Shown here: in pieces, positions 9,701 to 19,309 of the stretch
How the letters are laid out: every line of letters begins with the position of its first letter
How positions within the stretch are numbered: position 1 is the stretch's first letter
DNA from: JACRCT01 sp049841135
GTDB lineage: Bacteria; Myxococcota; Myxococcia; Myxococcales; UBA5297
Length of the DNA stretch: 64,000 nt
Assembly (NCBI GenBank): GCA_049841135.1
Contig: JASGHK010000005.1
Coordinates: 682,001 to 746,000 of the forward strand
Reading direction: 5' to 3'
Translations under genes and position numbers: made by a program
The notes under the pieces: generated by a model
Seen by the model: the letters and a program-made list of their open reading frames with translations, nothing else
What the model was told of the DNA's origin: nothing
Databases searched by the model: none

Positions 9701-12700
9701 CTCGACCTCGTCCTCGCCACCAGCCAACAACGCCGCGGTCGGGCGCGGGGTGGTCTGGACGTCGGCGAGGATCCGGTCGGCGAGCTCGAGCGAGTCGGCG
9801 CTCGCCTCGTCGAGAGCCGGGAACCAGGGGGCCACGCCGGCGCACGCCTTGCGCAGCGTCTCGGCGGCCTCGGTCAGCTCGCCGATTTGCGTCTCGAGCA
9901 ACGTGCGGCGGGTCGAAGGCCACTCGGTCACGCGGACCGCGTCGAGCTCCTTCCAGCCAGGAGCCAGTCGCGTGAACGTGGGCCCGAGGTCCGCCAGCGC
10001 GGCCTTGGACTCCACCTTCCACTGCGCTCCGAAGGCGCGCGCGGCGTCGAGACCTCCGTCCAGCCGCGGCGTCCCCTTGCGCGTCTCGAGCTTCGCCAGT
10101 GCCTCGAAGACGCTCATCCCCGGCTCGCGCCGCTCGTGGAGGGCGCGGACGACGTCGTTGAGCTCCCTGCGCGAGGCCGCCAACGCCTCCGCCTCCGCGG
10201 TCCAGTCCTTGGCCGGCGCCCGGGCGCGGAAGTCGGCCGCGGCGCGCAGCTGCTGGATGAACTCCGGCTTGCTCGCCTTCTTGGAGTGCAGCTCGAGGAT
10301 GAAGGGGCCCAGGCCGATGGCGTCCAGGCGCGACTGCACGACCTCCAGCGCCGCCCGCTTCTGCGCCACGAAGAGCACGCTCTTGCCGCCGGAGAGGCAC
10401 TGGGCGATGAGGTTGGCGATGGTCTGCGACTTGCCGGTTCCGGGCGGACCCTCGAGGACGAAGCTCTTCTCGTTCGCCGCGGAGAGCACGGCCGAGAGCT
10501 GCGAGGCGTCGGCGTCCAGCGGGCAGAGCACGTCCTTGGGGTGCCACTGGGCGTCGGGCGGGGCGAAGGGCTCGCCGGAGTCGCCGCCGACCGCCAGCCG
10601 GCGGACGAGCGGATGGCGCATCAGGTCCGCGGCCTGGTGGTCGAGGTCGCGCCACATGCGGAAGCCGGAGAACGCGAGGACGGAGATCTGCGCCTCCTCG
10701 CGTACGGTCCACCTCGCCGCGGTCGGCGCGCCGGAGAGCGCCTTGCGGACGGCGTCGAAGACGGCCTTCACGTCCACGCCCGTGGCGTCGCCCGGCAGCG
10801 GGCTCACGCCGGGGACCTCAATGCCGTGCTCGCGGTGGAGCAGCTCGAGCAGCGCCGCGTTGAGCTCGGTCTCGGCGTCCGCCTTCTTGGTCTCGAAGTA
10901 GCCGCGCTTGGAGCGGCGCAGGAGCACGGGCACCAGGAGGAGTGGCGCGTGGCGGGGCACCTCCGGCGTCGCGGCGTCGAACCACTCGAGCGTGCCCAGC
11001 GAGAGGAAGAGCGTATGCACCCCGCCCTCGTCGAGGGCCGCCTTGTAGGCGCGCACCGCGTTCTTGGCCTGGATGGCGACGCGCTTCTCCGGAAGATCGA
11101 CCAGCAGCGTCCCGGCGGCCTTCGAAGCCCTCATCATCTCCGGCGTCACGTCCGGGCGAGGCTGGCCGGGCGACGGAGCGCTCGGGCGGGCCAGCAGGCT
11201 GAACGTCTGTCCGCTGGCGAGCGAGTCCTCGAGCGCCGCGAGGTCGTCGGCGAGCAGCGGCACCGAGGTCACGCGCGGGCGCAGGTTGAGCAGCGGGTTG
11301 TTGAGCGTCAGGTCCAGCAGGCGCCGCTTCCACCCCTGCAGACGCGGCGGGGCGGCGTCGCTCGTGACGTCGGCGCGGGCGAGCTTGGTGCTCCAGGCCC
11401 CGGGGAGGAGCATCCCCGTCCGAGTCCCGGCCAGGGCCGCGCGATCGAGCAGGCGCTCGCGGGCGACGTCGGCGTGCTCCACCCCCGACTTTGACGGCCG
11501 GCCGTCGTCGAGGACCATGCCAGGGAGCGGGAGGACTCCCGCGCGACGCGCCGCCGCGAGATCCAGCGCGCGCAGCGTTTCCGGCGTCTCGTCGGCGAGG
11601 CGCAGGACGTGGTCGCCCACCGCAGCCACGAACAGCGAGCCCGCCTCTGCCAGGCGGGCGAGCATCACCGGGTCATCGGTCTCGGTCAGCGCCGGACGAT
11701 CGGTCCCCGTCCACAGGCCCAGCGCCGGCCCCGAGCTCGCCCAGATGAGGAGCGGTGGGAAACCGCCGTGCTCCAGGCAGGCCGCGAGCAGGAGCTGCAG
11801 CTCCAGCCACGACGCCCGCGCGGAAGCGAGCACCGGGCGCGGCCCCGCGACTTGCGCGTCACTCCCGCGATCGCTCGCCGTCAGCCCCAGCGTCTTGAGC
11901 AGGTTCTGGAGCGCCTCCAGGGCCCGGAGCGCTGCCGGCCGCGCGTCGGCCTCGGCGATGGCGCCTGCGGCCTCGCCCACCAACTCCGCGACGACCGGGT
12001 CCGCGTGCTGAACGAAGGCCGCCAGCGACGAGAGCGGGGCGCGCCCCAGCGGCCAGTGCCGCGGCGGCGAGACCTCCACGTCCTGGAAGGTGCGCAGCAG
12101 CACCCCGTCCTTGTCCTTCACCTCGACCCACCAGCGGCCCACCGTCGGCGCCTGGATCTCGTGGAGCGCCTGCGGGCCGATGCGCGGGCAGACGCCGTCG
12201 AGGATCGCCACCTGCCGGCTCTTGAGCCGCTCGATGGTCCCGGTCCACGTCGTCGACCGCAGCGAGGAGCCGACCTCAGCGCCGGTCAGCCACACCGAGA
12301 CCGCGAGCCTCCGAGAGCGGCCGCGCCGAGAGGTTCTCCACCCGCACCTGCGAGGTCGACTGCAGGTCGGAGTGGACGAGCGCCAGGTGCAGGCAGCGGG
12401 TCGCGTCCAGCGTCGCCGCGAGCAGGCCCTGGTCGACCGGGCCGCGCAGCGCCGTGCTGTCCGGCGCCTGGACGCCCAGCACCTCGGCCCAGGAGAGCAC
12501 CGCCTGCTCGGCGAGGTCGCTCGAGAGGCCTTCTTCGGACGTCAGGGCGTCCGCGATGCGGCGGAAGGAGAACGCGTCGATCTTCTTGCCGGAGAGCGGC
12601 GCGAGTTGCTTGTGGAGGTCGAGCCGGGCGATCGCCGCTAGCGCCTTGGCCGCGCGCCGCTCCGCTGGGGCGTGGTCCAGCAGCCAGCCGTGCAGCCGTT

Positions 12701-12770
12701 TCCAGCTCGCCTCTTCTCCGGGGTAGGCCTCGCGCCAGGCGCGAAGGGCTGAGGTGAGCCGGGTGTCCAT
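6684..12770 (-). CDS. DUF4011-helicase-Vsr-DUF3320 defence protein (Hhe-like)
   Basis: About 2,029 residues once three single-base shifts (near 12315, 8820 and 7808) are repaired; the span is an exact multiple of three. Order from the N-terminus: a helical region of ~150 residues, a beta-rich segment, DUF4011 (LLDLTLNNPLLNLRPR, near 11330), an SF1 helicase core with Walker A GPPGTGKS (near 10445), a long insertion, Walker B DEAS and the motif GDSKQLPPTSF (near 8500), then helicase C-terminal motifs with NVAVTRAREQLVVF. A Vsr/DUF559-like nuclease fold follows (RFRLDLAV, GLELDG, near 7600-7540), then a DUF3320-like tail. Proteins of this architecture were reported as antiviral (Hhe) in the 2020 survey by Gao and colleagues. 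A predicted membrane helix lies in the insertion (about 9525-9600). Start is the ATG of MDTRL. Confidence 0.8.
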
Positions 12771-12867
12771 GGAAGAGGCCTCTACGTCTCTCTGAGGAAG
12801 GAGGAAGGCGCGCCGCGCTCGCCGAGGCACTCTACTCAATGCGAACGCGGTGCCGAAGCCTCGAAGG

Positions 12868-12919
12868 TCATGTCGTCGTGAGGGACGAAGCGCGCGGGCG
12901 ATCCTTCGGGGCGAGGGCT
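12868..12919. repeat. short intergenic repeat, compressed copy of 21850-22014
   Basis: Two blocks here, TCATGTCGTCGTGAGG (12868-12883) and a 33-base block at 12887-12919 containing GCGGGCGATCCTTCGGGG, occur identically at 21850-21865 and 21982-22014. There they are about 116 bases apart; here only three bases separate them. The repeat lies upstream of the zinc-finger membrane protein gene. The rest of 12771-13020 shows nothing I can support. Confidence 0.6.
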
Positions 12920-13020
12920 GCCGCGATTCGTGGAGGAGAAGAGTCCGCCAGTATGGAAGAGGCGGGGGGCGGGCGGAGGGTTCTCATCGAGGCTGCTGGC
13001 CCGGCGGGAAGCTGTGCTGC

Positions 13021-13799
13021 ATGGACCCGAAGTGCTCCTTCTGCGGCAAGGAACAGCGCGAGGTGCCGGCTCAATCTGCGCCATCTCGGTCTACATCTGC
13101 TCCGAGAGCATCGAGGTGGGTACCAAGGTGCTCGCCGAGCACGACGACTCCTCCAGCGCGGTGGCCATGCTCGATGGCACGGTGCGGACCTGCGCGGTCT
13201 GCAACGACGCCCACGCGCCCAACGTACCGCTGCTGGTCCCGGCCTCGGACCGGAGCCGGCCCGGCATCTGCGCCGAGTGTTTCTCGCTGGCGCAGGACAT
13301 CGAGGCCGAGGGGAGAGACTGGCTCGCAAGCACTGAGCCCAGAGGTAAGATCGCTGCCCAGATGCTCTACGCTGCTGCCAAGGGCTCTCGCCGCCACCAC
13401 GCCCGAATCTTCTGCATTCGGTTGCTGGCCCTCATCGGCATCCTGATAGCCACGCCGTTCGTGTTCCGGAACACGCCGCGGCTCGTGACCATCGAGTTGC
13501 AGCGAGTCGGCCCGAGCAGTGCCGAGGTAGACGTCGGCCTTTCGATCGCGTCGTTGGAGAAGATCTTGCCGGACATGCCGCCCGTCGCGACCATCCAGCA
13601 CGACCTTGTCTTCCTGCCCGACGAGCCGACCAAGGTGTCCGTGTGGTTGGAGCAGCGCGACTACGCCATCTTGGCTGGCGACATGCACGAGAACCGCGTG
13701 ATCGGCAACCGGGTCACGGTCGCAGGCGAGGACCGCATCGTAGTCACCTTCGATACGAGCAAGGCTACGCCGTTCGGCACAGGAATGAGCCTCTTCTAG
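13021..13799 (+). CDS. ClpX-type zinc-finger membrane protein
   Basis: The N-terminus is MDPKCSFCGKEQREV, then, after a one-base shift near 13062, SVYICSESIEVG. This is the layout of the ClpX C4 zinc finger (CSFC...CxxC) with the second pair here as C-x-S rather than C-x2-C. A second pair of cysteine doublets follows (CAVCN and CAEC, ~50 residues apart), so two zinc sites are likely. After ~140 residues comes a single membrane helix (IFCIRLLALIGILIATPFVF) and a ~110-residue extracytoplasmic domain rich in beta strands. No AAA+ ATPase follows, so this is not ClpX itself. The predicted topology is an N-terminal cytoplasmic zinc domain and an exported C-terminus. Function unknown; it could bind a partner through the ClpX-like finger. 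Confidence 0.7.
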
Positions 13800-13836
13800 C
13801 TCTCGATCGGACGACTCTTGAGCGCGGGGCACCTGG

Positions 13837-14388
13837 TCACTTCTGCTGCTCCTGACGTCGCTTCGCGTCTTCCACCAGTTCGCGGAATAGGCTCTCCATC
13901 GGGTTCTCGCAGGGGACTTGCCGAAATAGGATCTCCATCTCCGCGCAGCGCACGCCGCTGGGGTCGCTGCTCATCGCGGCCATCAACGATGGGCAGACCC
14001 GCTTGCTGATCTTGCAGTCGCCCCAGTAGTCGCCGCTTAAGTCCGCGAACTCCACGACCTTGCACTCGTTCTCGATCTCGACGACGAAGAGGTCGAAGCG
14101 CACGGGCGTCCCCTCGATCGTGCTGTGTGACCAAGCCCAGTGGGACGGCTTGCAGGAACCCAGCTCTATGCAGAGCCGTTCCCCGCACTCAGCGAAGGTC
14201 TTGCCGACCGACTTGCGGAAGTCATCGACGAGGCGCTGCCCCGGCGCATCGCTACCGCGAATCAGGCTCTCGAGCTCGTGTTGCGGTCTGGACCCCTCCG
14301 ACGCCACACGCTTGGTCGCCGCGGGAGTAGCTGGAGACGTTGGGCCGACGCTTGCGCAGCCGAGTACTCCGGCGAACAGGAACTTCAT
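13837..14388 (-). CDS. small lipoprotein of unknown function
   Basis: Intact frame of 183 residues. The start MKFLFAGVLGCAS gives a very short lipoprotein signal with lipobox VLGC, so I prefer this ATG over one 18 bases upstream. The mature part has three Cys-containing segments (AECGERLCIELGSC, ENECKVV and GDCKISKRVC) compatible with disulfides in an exported protein. The C-terminus is charged and helical. No family is recognised. It converges with the zinc-finger gene 38 bases away. Confidence 0.65.
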   Translation of the reverse strand: MKFLFAGVLGCASVGPTSPATPAATKRVASEGSRPQHELESLIRGSDAPGQRLVDDFRKSVGKTFAECGERLCIELGSCKPSHWAWSHSTIEGTPVRFDLFVVEIENECKVVEFADLSGDYWGDCKISKRVCPSLMAAMSSDPSGVRCAEMEILFRQVPCENPMESLFRELVEDAKRRQEQQK

Positions 14389-14446
14389 CAGCGAGCGCAC
14401 GGCCACCTCCCGGTGCCGACAATACGACTGGCCCGTGAAGAGCGCG

Positions 14447-15534
14447 TCAATACGCCCACGCCGGGATCGCCGCCGCGTGCAGCGCCTCGACCATCGCCTC
14501 TGTCAGCTCGCCGTCCGACAGCCGCACCTCGATGACCTGCGATGGAGCGATGCCGCCGCGCAAGAGTTGGTCGAACTTCAGGTGCACGACCGAGCGGCCG
14601 TCGACGAGCGTCGGCCCGCTCCCCAATGTCCAGGCGGGCCAGTGCTTGGAGTTCAAGGCGGAGAGCAACACTGCGAGCTGGCGGTTCGCGTTGGACTGGT
14701 TGAAGGCGGGCACACGCCTGGAACAGCGGAGGGCCACAGAGCTTCCCGGAGGCCAGCGCCTCCGCGTCAGACCGACGACGAGTCCGTGTTGCGGAAGATG
14801 ACGAAGGTCTTGGTCTTCGGCGTCCAGCGAAGCCAGACCTGAAGGCCCAAGTAGTCGTGGACCTTAACGCCCTCGGGAGTCTGAGACGAGCCCAGGAACT
14901 TCGTCATCACGCCGATCTGGATCCACGGGTCAGGCTGCGGGTCGTAGTCCGCGTCGGGATGGAAGTACGACTCGCGCGCGATGTAGTACTCGCCCGTCAA
15001 GGCGCTGGGCTTGGGGAAGAAGTCCCGAGCGTCGCAGCAGAGGCTCGGGTTATTGACGTACTCCTCGACCTCCTTGTGGACGATGGCCAGCATCTCCGCG
15101 CGGTGCGCCTCGATCTCCGGGCGCTCGGCCATCACGTCTTCCCACTCGACCTCGCGGTCGGCCGGCGGCGGAACGCGCGTAACGGCGAAGTGCGCCCGCG
15201 GAGGCGCCCACCCCGCTGACACCCGCAGGTAGATGTACGCGGCGAGGGGCAGCAGCGTGACGCCCACGAACAGCGCCAAGCAGTTCAGCCCCTCGGCGAG
15301 GCCGGCCGAAACGATGGTCGCCTTGTCGGCAGGGCCTACTTGGACGATGGCCTCCTGAACGGTCATCACGACGTCGATGGCGAGCGCGATGATGCTCAGG
15401 AGCCAGGTCGCCGCGAGCGCGCGACCTACAAGGCGGGCGAGCGGCCTCGGTTCCCGCTGCTTCCAGAGGCGCAGGACGACGGCGACGATGGCCACGCCGT
15501 TGACGGCGAGCAACGCCACCTGCGCCAATCCCAT
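14447..15534 (-). CDS. polytopic membrane protein, weakly MotA/TolQ/ExbB-like, with exported domain
   Basis: Three membrane helices occupy the N-terminal ~120 residues (around VALLAVNGVAIVAVVL, ATWLLSIIALAIDVV and LNCLALFVGVTLLPLAAYIY). The segment 'ADKATIVSAGLAEGLNCLA' before the third helix resembles the conserved element of MotA/TolQ/ExbB proton-channel proteins, but no partner gene is adjacent, so the link is weak. A soluble domain of ~220 residues follows. The main frame stops at 14767, yet neighbouring frames read on without loss of protein character (SGKLCGPPLFQACAR, then the 14447-14737 frame ending PAWAY). I therefore join them, with shifts near 14775 and 14720. If the join is wrong, the second part is a separate short gene. 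An upstream TTG at 15555 with GGGAGG is an alternative start. Confidence 0.5.
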
Positions 15535-15618
15535 GAGCAACGTGCTGAGGAGCAAGCCGCCTCCCGGCCGCGAGCATAGCGAACTCGCGTACGTTGGGGC
15601 CGGGCTTCGACCCATCCG

Positions 15619-15747
15619 TCAATAGCGGTAGCGCAGGCGCTGTTCGTCAATCCGCTCAAGAACCGCGCGGACCTGCGGTGCGCCGCAGGTGTCGGCGGGG
15701 CCTTGCTGCACTGACGCGGCCAGTTCAAGGCCGACTTGAGTGACCAC
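15619..15747 (-). pseudogene. short C-terminal gene remnant
   Basis: A 42-codon reading (VGLELAASVQQGPAD ... RIDEQRLRYRY) is open from a GTG to a stop, in the same frame as the Cys-rich lipoprotein gene upstream but after that gene's stop. Its composition is protein-like, but there is no ribosome site and it is too short to identify. I treat it as a remnant. Nothing else is visible in 15535-15792. Confidence 0.25.
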
Positions 15748-15792
15748 TCGCGGCGCAGGGAGCCCGGCTGTAGCCGGGTCATTGTGGTCTGC

Positions 15793-16527
15793 TCACTCCT
15801 GGCAGATGTCGGTCTTCGCTTCGTGCCCGCCGCAGGTCTGGACTCGGCTCGGCGAACAGTCCGGCACCTCTGTGTTGCTGCTCAGGCAGCTCGGACCGCA
15901 GATACACAGTCCGCCGGCCCCCATCGGCGCGCTGAGGCAACAGTGGTCGCCAGGGTCCGCCGGCGTACAGGACGCAACCTCCGTCCTGCCCGAGCTGAGA
16001 GCCACGCTGCGGGAGCTGCAAGAGCAGAAGCCAGAGGAACTACGCCCACAGGTCAGGTCGACGCAGGTACAGGCCCCGTTAAGGCTGTCCTCGCAGCAGA
16101 CCGATTGAGCGTAATCGGCGCCCTTGCAGCTCGGCACCATCTCGCTCTTGCTCTCCAACGAGCATTGGCAGCCGTAGGTTGCCGTCTCGCAAGACAGGGT
16201 CGCCAGGTTGCAGGAGCTGGGCCCCAGGTGGCCCTCGTAGAGGGCGCAGACTCCCTGGGACTTGTGTTGCCCGATCTCGAGGCAGCGGCCGGCGTGAGAG
16301 GCACCTGACGGGCAGCTGGCCATCGGCGGGCACTGCGTGTCCTGCGTGCAAACCGGCGTGCAGTAGCCGCTCGTCGCCGTCCGCAGGCAGGCCTCGCCCA
16401 GGGGGCACTCGGCGTCCTCGGCGCAGGTCTGCGGCCCCTGAGGCTCTTCCGGGCCGCTGCAAGCCATCAGGAGCGGAAGGACCGCATGTAGGACGAAGTG
16501 ACTCCGGATCGGGCGAGGTGGCTCCAC
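15793..16527 (-). CDS. cysteine-rich lipoprotein
   Basis: About 244 residues, intact. The GTG at 16527 begins a peptide with a hydrophobic core and lipobox LMAC, the most credible export signal in this frame; the longer frame to 16635 has no signal. The mature chain has more than 30 cysteines in repeating small motifs (ECPLGEACL, GYCTPVC, CTCVDLTC, GLCICGPSC). These resemble the disulfide-rich 'dickkopf/EGF-like' surface lipoproteins common in myxobacteria. Function unknown; binding or structural role inferred only from the disulfide pattern. Confidence 0.7.
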   Translation of the reverse strand: MEPPRPIRSHFVLHAVLPLLMACSGPEEPQGPQTCAEDAECPLGEACLRTATSGYCTPVCTQDTQCPPMASCPSGASHAGRCLEIGQHKSQGVCALYEGHLGPSSCNLATLSCETATYGCQCSLESKSEMVPSCKGADYAQSVCCEDSLNGACTCVDLTCGRSSSGFCSCSSRSVALSSGRTEVASCTPADPGDHCCLSAPMGAGGLCICGPSCLSSNTEVPDCSPSRVQTCGGHEAKTDICQE

Positions 16528-16734
16528 GGGTCGGGCTCCTGGAATGTCGGGCGCTGCTCTTGCTACTCCAGCTGGAGGAAGGGGACGGTACTCCGTCGCT
16601 CCGAGGCTTGGCAAACTATCGGTGCTGGCCTCCACGGACGGCCAGTGTTGCCTGAGCCTGGGCTGAGGCGGGGCGCTCCCGTTGGGAAGCGCGTGGCTCC
16701 CTGCTCTCGGAGAGCGGGTGCTGACAGCGGGATC

Positions 16735-17105
16735 TCAGCTCGCGGCCGGCGCCCCCAGCTTCTCCACGTCGCTCTTCATCCGCGCGACGTCCGCGGGCTC
16801 GAGCTCCAGAGCGCCCGCCTTGACGTTCTCCACTCTCGTGGAGCGCTTGCGGGCCGATGCGCGGGCAGACGCCCTCGAGGATTGCCACCTGCTGGCTCCT
16901 GAGCCGCTCGATGGCCCCGATCTCGTAGACGCAGCGAGGAGCCGACCTCGGCGCCAGTCAGCCACACCGAGACCGCGAGCTTCCGATAGCCGCCGCGCCA
17001 AGGGGTTCTCCACCCGCACGAGGTCGACTGCAGGTCGGAGTGGACGAGCGCCAGGTGCAGGCAACGGGTCGCGTCCAGCGTCGCCGCGAGGAGCGCCGCA
17101 GCGGG
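16735..17105 (-). pseudogene. partial copy of the Hhe-like helicase gene joined to an unrelated tail
   Basis: Positions ~16838-17100 copy the helicase gene around 12160-12430: LLAATLDATRCLHLALVHSD and VWLTGAEVGSSLR are identical in both and QQVAILEGVCPRIGPQALHE nearly so. The copy is spread over two frames. It then leaves the homology and ends in an unrelated coding tail (VENVKAGALELEPADVARM ... GAPAAS, stop at 16735). The upstream boundary is abrupt at ~17100. It is thus a chimera of a helicase N-terminal segment and another C-terminus; no start site is evident. The flanks 16528-16734 and 17106-17284 show nothing else. Confidence 0.7.
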
Positions 17106-17284
17106 TGACGCCCTCCTGGGCGGCAAGTCCCGCAGCGTGTGCCATTGTTGGCGCACCTGTGTAGCGCGATGCACGCTTGGCTTTGGGCACAGGCCCGCAA
17201 CAGCTCGGGAAGAGGCGGGACCCGGCATGGCGAGCCGCTTGCTTGAGCCGCAGCGGATGACCCAGCCTTCGGGAGGAGCCGACC

Positions 17285-18337
17285 ATGAAGACCCTCTTGC
17301 GATTCCTCGCCTTGACCCTTGCGCTTTCAAGCTGCCACGGCCCCCCCCACTACCGCGTTCACAGCAACGGCAACAACGGAGAAGAGAGGAAGCTGACCTT
17401 CTCGGAACTCAAGCTGCAGATGGTCTCGTCCACAGCAAAGCTCGAGGTCAGCCGGTCTTTGGACGGTGACTTCGATTGCGAAGCGAGCTTGGCCCTCGGC
17501 TCCAGCGGTAACTGCCAGTACTTGGGGGAGGCGCTCTCGCCCGCGACGGAGATACTGGAGGCGCACTGCGGTGAGAGCTGCGAAGCGCTCGTACGGGGCC
17601 TGACGGTGCTCGTCACCGCGTCGAAGCCGGGAACGTATTGGGTGGAAGTGCAGGCCAGGTTGGCCGACGGGACCGTCCTCGCGGACCGGACGCAGGCGGA
17701 GTTCGACGAGGTCGCGGAAATCCAGGGCTTCTGTACGGCATCCAATCATTGCCCAGGGCCGCATGCCGTGCTCCCAGGAACCACCATTCGCTGGATGCTC
17801 AAGACCGTCAACGCTACCCAGCGAGAGCTCGCCGGTGACGTGGTCGTCACGGTCGATCCGCCGGACATCTTCGAAGCCACGGTCGACTATCGCTATGTCA
17901 GCCTGCGCGCCCTTCGAGCTGGCAACGCTCGTGTACGGATCCAGGCCGGCAAGACCGTCCGCGAGGAGGCGGAGCGAGTCGTCGACGAGACCGAGGTGGT
18001 GTCGGGCAGGGTGTACTTGCCTCAGTATTGGTACCCATTCGACCTGAGCAAGGACATTGTCGGCTGGGAAGCGCCCGGCCGGAACGCGGCGTCTCCCGCC
18101 GAGCTGGTCCCGGTCTGGGGCCTGCGGGATGGCAGCACGGCGCTGGGCGAGGCCCGGCGGGTCTACAGGGTGACGCCCGAAGGCCAGGTCGGAGTGAAGG
18201 GCACGGACGGCGAGGAGGCGCAGATGACGTTCCTCGTCGGCGGGCCACCGTGTGTCTCCGGCCGTGTTCAGCTCGAGGCGAAGGTGGGCGAGGCGACGCT
18301 GGATTACTCCTTTGACCAGTACTGCGCGGGGAACTGA
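17285..18337 (+). CDS. secreted lipoprotein with Ig-like beta domains
   Basis: Intact frame of 350 residues with GGGAGGAG seven bases before the ATG. The signal ends in lipobox LSSC. The mature part is beta-rich and reads like three consecutive Ig/fibronectin-type or cadherin-like modules: ALVRGLTVLVTASKPG, ELAGDVVVTVDPPD and ARRVYRVTPEGQVGVKG. Paired cysteines (CTASNHC) are present. Myxobacterial genomes carry many such exported proteins of unknown function. No catalytic motif is seen. Confidence 0.75.
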   Translation: MKTLLRFLALTLALSSCHGPPHYRVHSNGNNGEERKLTFSELKLQMVSSTAKLEVSRSLDGDFDCEASLALGSSGNCQYLGEALSPATEILEAHCGESCEALVRGLTVLVTASKPGTYWVEVQARLADGTVLADRTQAEFDEVAEIQGFCTASNHCPGPHAVLPGTTIRWMLKTVNATQRELAGDVVVTVDPPDIFEATVDYRYVSLRALRAGNARVRIQAGKTVREEAERVVDETEVVSGRVYLPQYWYPFDLSKDIVGWEAPGRNAASPAELVPVWGLRDGSTALGEARRVYRVTPEGQVGVKGTDGEEAQMTFLVGGPPCVSGRVQLEAKVGEATLDYSFDQYCAGN

Positions 18338-18375
18338 TCGTCCTCGCTGGGCCACGTCGCCGGGTCGACGACAGG

Positions 18376-18735
18376 TCAGAGCTGGTTCGCGGAGAGCAGC
18401 TGGACCGAGAACTCGACGCGGACACCTGTCGAAATCCACCCGCGCTCCTGCGGACTGTTCCCTCGCATCGTGTAGACCACCGACGCGGCGTCCGGTTTGA
18501 GCGGGAATCTCAGGACGGCCGCGGTGCCCATTGGCGGAGAGGAGGTGGGGAGCGCGGGCGTGGTGTCGCGCGAGGTCCTCCGCTGCCTGCATTGCGCGGG
18601 GCTCGCCGGCGAATCGAGTCGATGGCGTGGTGGACCTCCCGCTCACGACGCCGGCGGCCGACGTGGCGCTGGGGGCGACCGACGTCTTCATCGTGGACGG
18701 GAGCAACCTGACTTGGACCGAGTTGTAGATGGAGT
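18376..18735 (-). pseudogene. remnant or frameshifted small gene
   Basis: Reading the minus strand from 18735, one frame gives protein-like sequence (IYNSVQVRLLPSTMKTSVAP ... GEPRAMQAAEDLA). Then, after a one-base shift near 18570, the neighbouring frame continues without a break (DTTPALPTSSPPMGTAAVL ... TGVRVEFSVQLLSANQL) to a stop at 18376. The 3' part alone is a 51-codon ORF starting at 18531. No start codon is evident at the 5' end, where it abuts the DUF2199 gene. The strands between VVYTMRGNSP and VEFSVQLLS suggest an exported beta domain. No family is recognised. Confidence 0.4.
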
Positions 18736-18738
18736 CCG

Positions 18739-19272
18739 TCAGGATGAGTCGTGAAGGACCTTCTCAATAATCCTCTTCAGGTCAGCCGGAGGGATTCCTT
18801 GCCGCTGATGTAGCGCGAGGAGGTGGTCGGTGGGCTCCAATACGACGACTGGCCTCTTCCCGACCGCGCGGTGATGCACCATCGTCTTGAGGTACATGGT
18901 GTCGGGATAGCAAGGGATTGGCGTGTGGAGCCATCCGAAGTAGGGCCCGAGGCGCACCCGTTCTGGGTCCTCCCAGTGTTCGGACATCTCGAGAAAGCTC
19001 TTTTCGCTCAAGGAAGCCCATACGCCCCAATCAAAATTCTTGGGCTCTTCGCCTTGGATGGGGATCAATAGGCACGCACGGACGAAGAAGGATGTGTTGC
19101 CATCGCGATCGTTGATCACGCACTGCTCTCCGCCGAGTTCAGAGTTCCTCTTTTCCTCGTCGCTGAGCAGGTCCCAGACGGCAGGCGCACCGGCCCCGAA
19201 GGATATGTCGCCGATGTCGTGCATCGCGCCGCAGGACTTGCAGCGAAAGGTCATCGATTCGGCTTGCTGCAT
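18739..19272 (-). CDS. DUF2199 family protein
   Basis: Intact, 177 residues, no signal peptide. It shows the whole DUF2199 signature: an N-terminal FRCKSCGAMHD zinc-knuckle-like start, DEEKRNSELGGEQCVI, FFVRACLLIPI, WGVWASLSEKSF, YFGWLHTPIPCYPDTMYLKT, RPVVVLEPTDHLLALHQRQG. DUF2199 proteins are small cytoplasmic proteins of unknown biochemistry that are often found near polymorphic-toxin immunity genes; here no toxin gene is adjacent. GAGGG lies before the ATG at 19272. Confidence 0.88.
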   Translation of the reverse strand: MQQAESMTFRCKSCGAMHDIGDISFGAGAPAVWDLLSDEEKRNSELGGEQCVINDRDGNTSFFVRACLLIPIQGEEPKNFDWGVWASLSEKSFLEMSEHWEDPERVRLGPYFGWLHTPIPCYPDTMYLKTMVHHRAVGKRPVVVLEPTDHLLALHQRQGIPPADLKRIIEKVLHDSS

Positions 19273-19309
19273 TCGTAAGCCCTCGCGTCGACACGGCTCC
19301 TAGGCCGAT

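Noticed and set aside
14447..15534. Zorya-type defence component (ZorA-like)
   Set aside because: No OmpA-like ZorB or helicase partner is adjacent, and the channel-like similarity is limited to one short segment.
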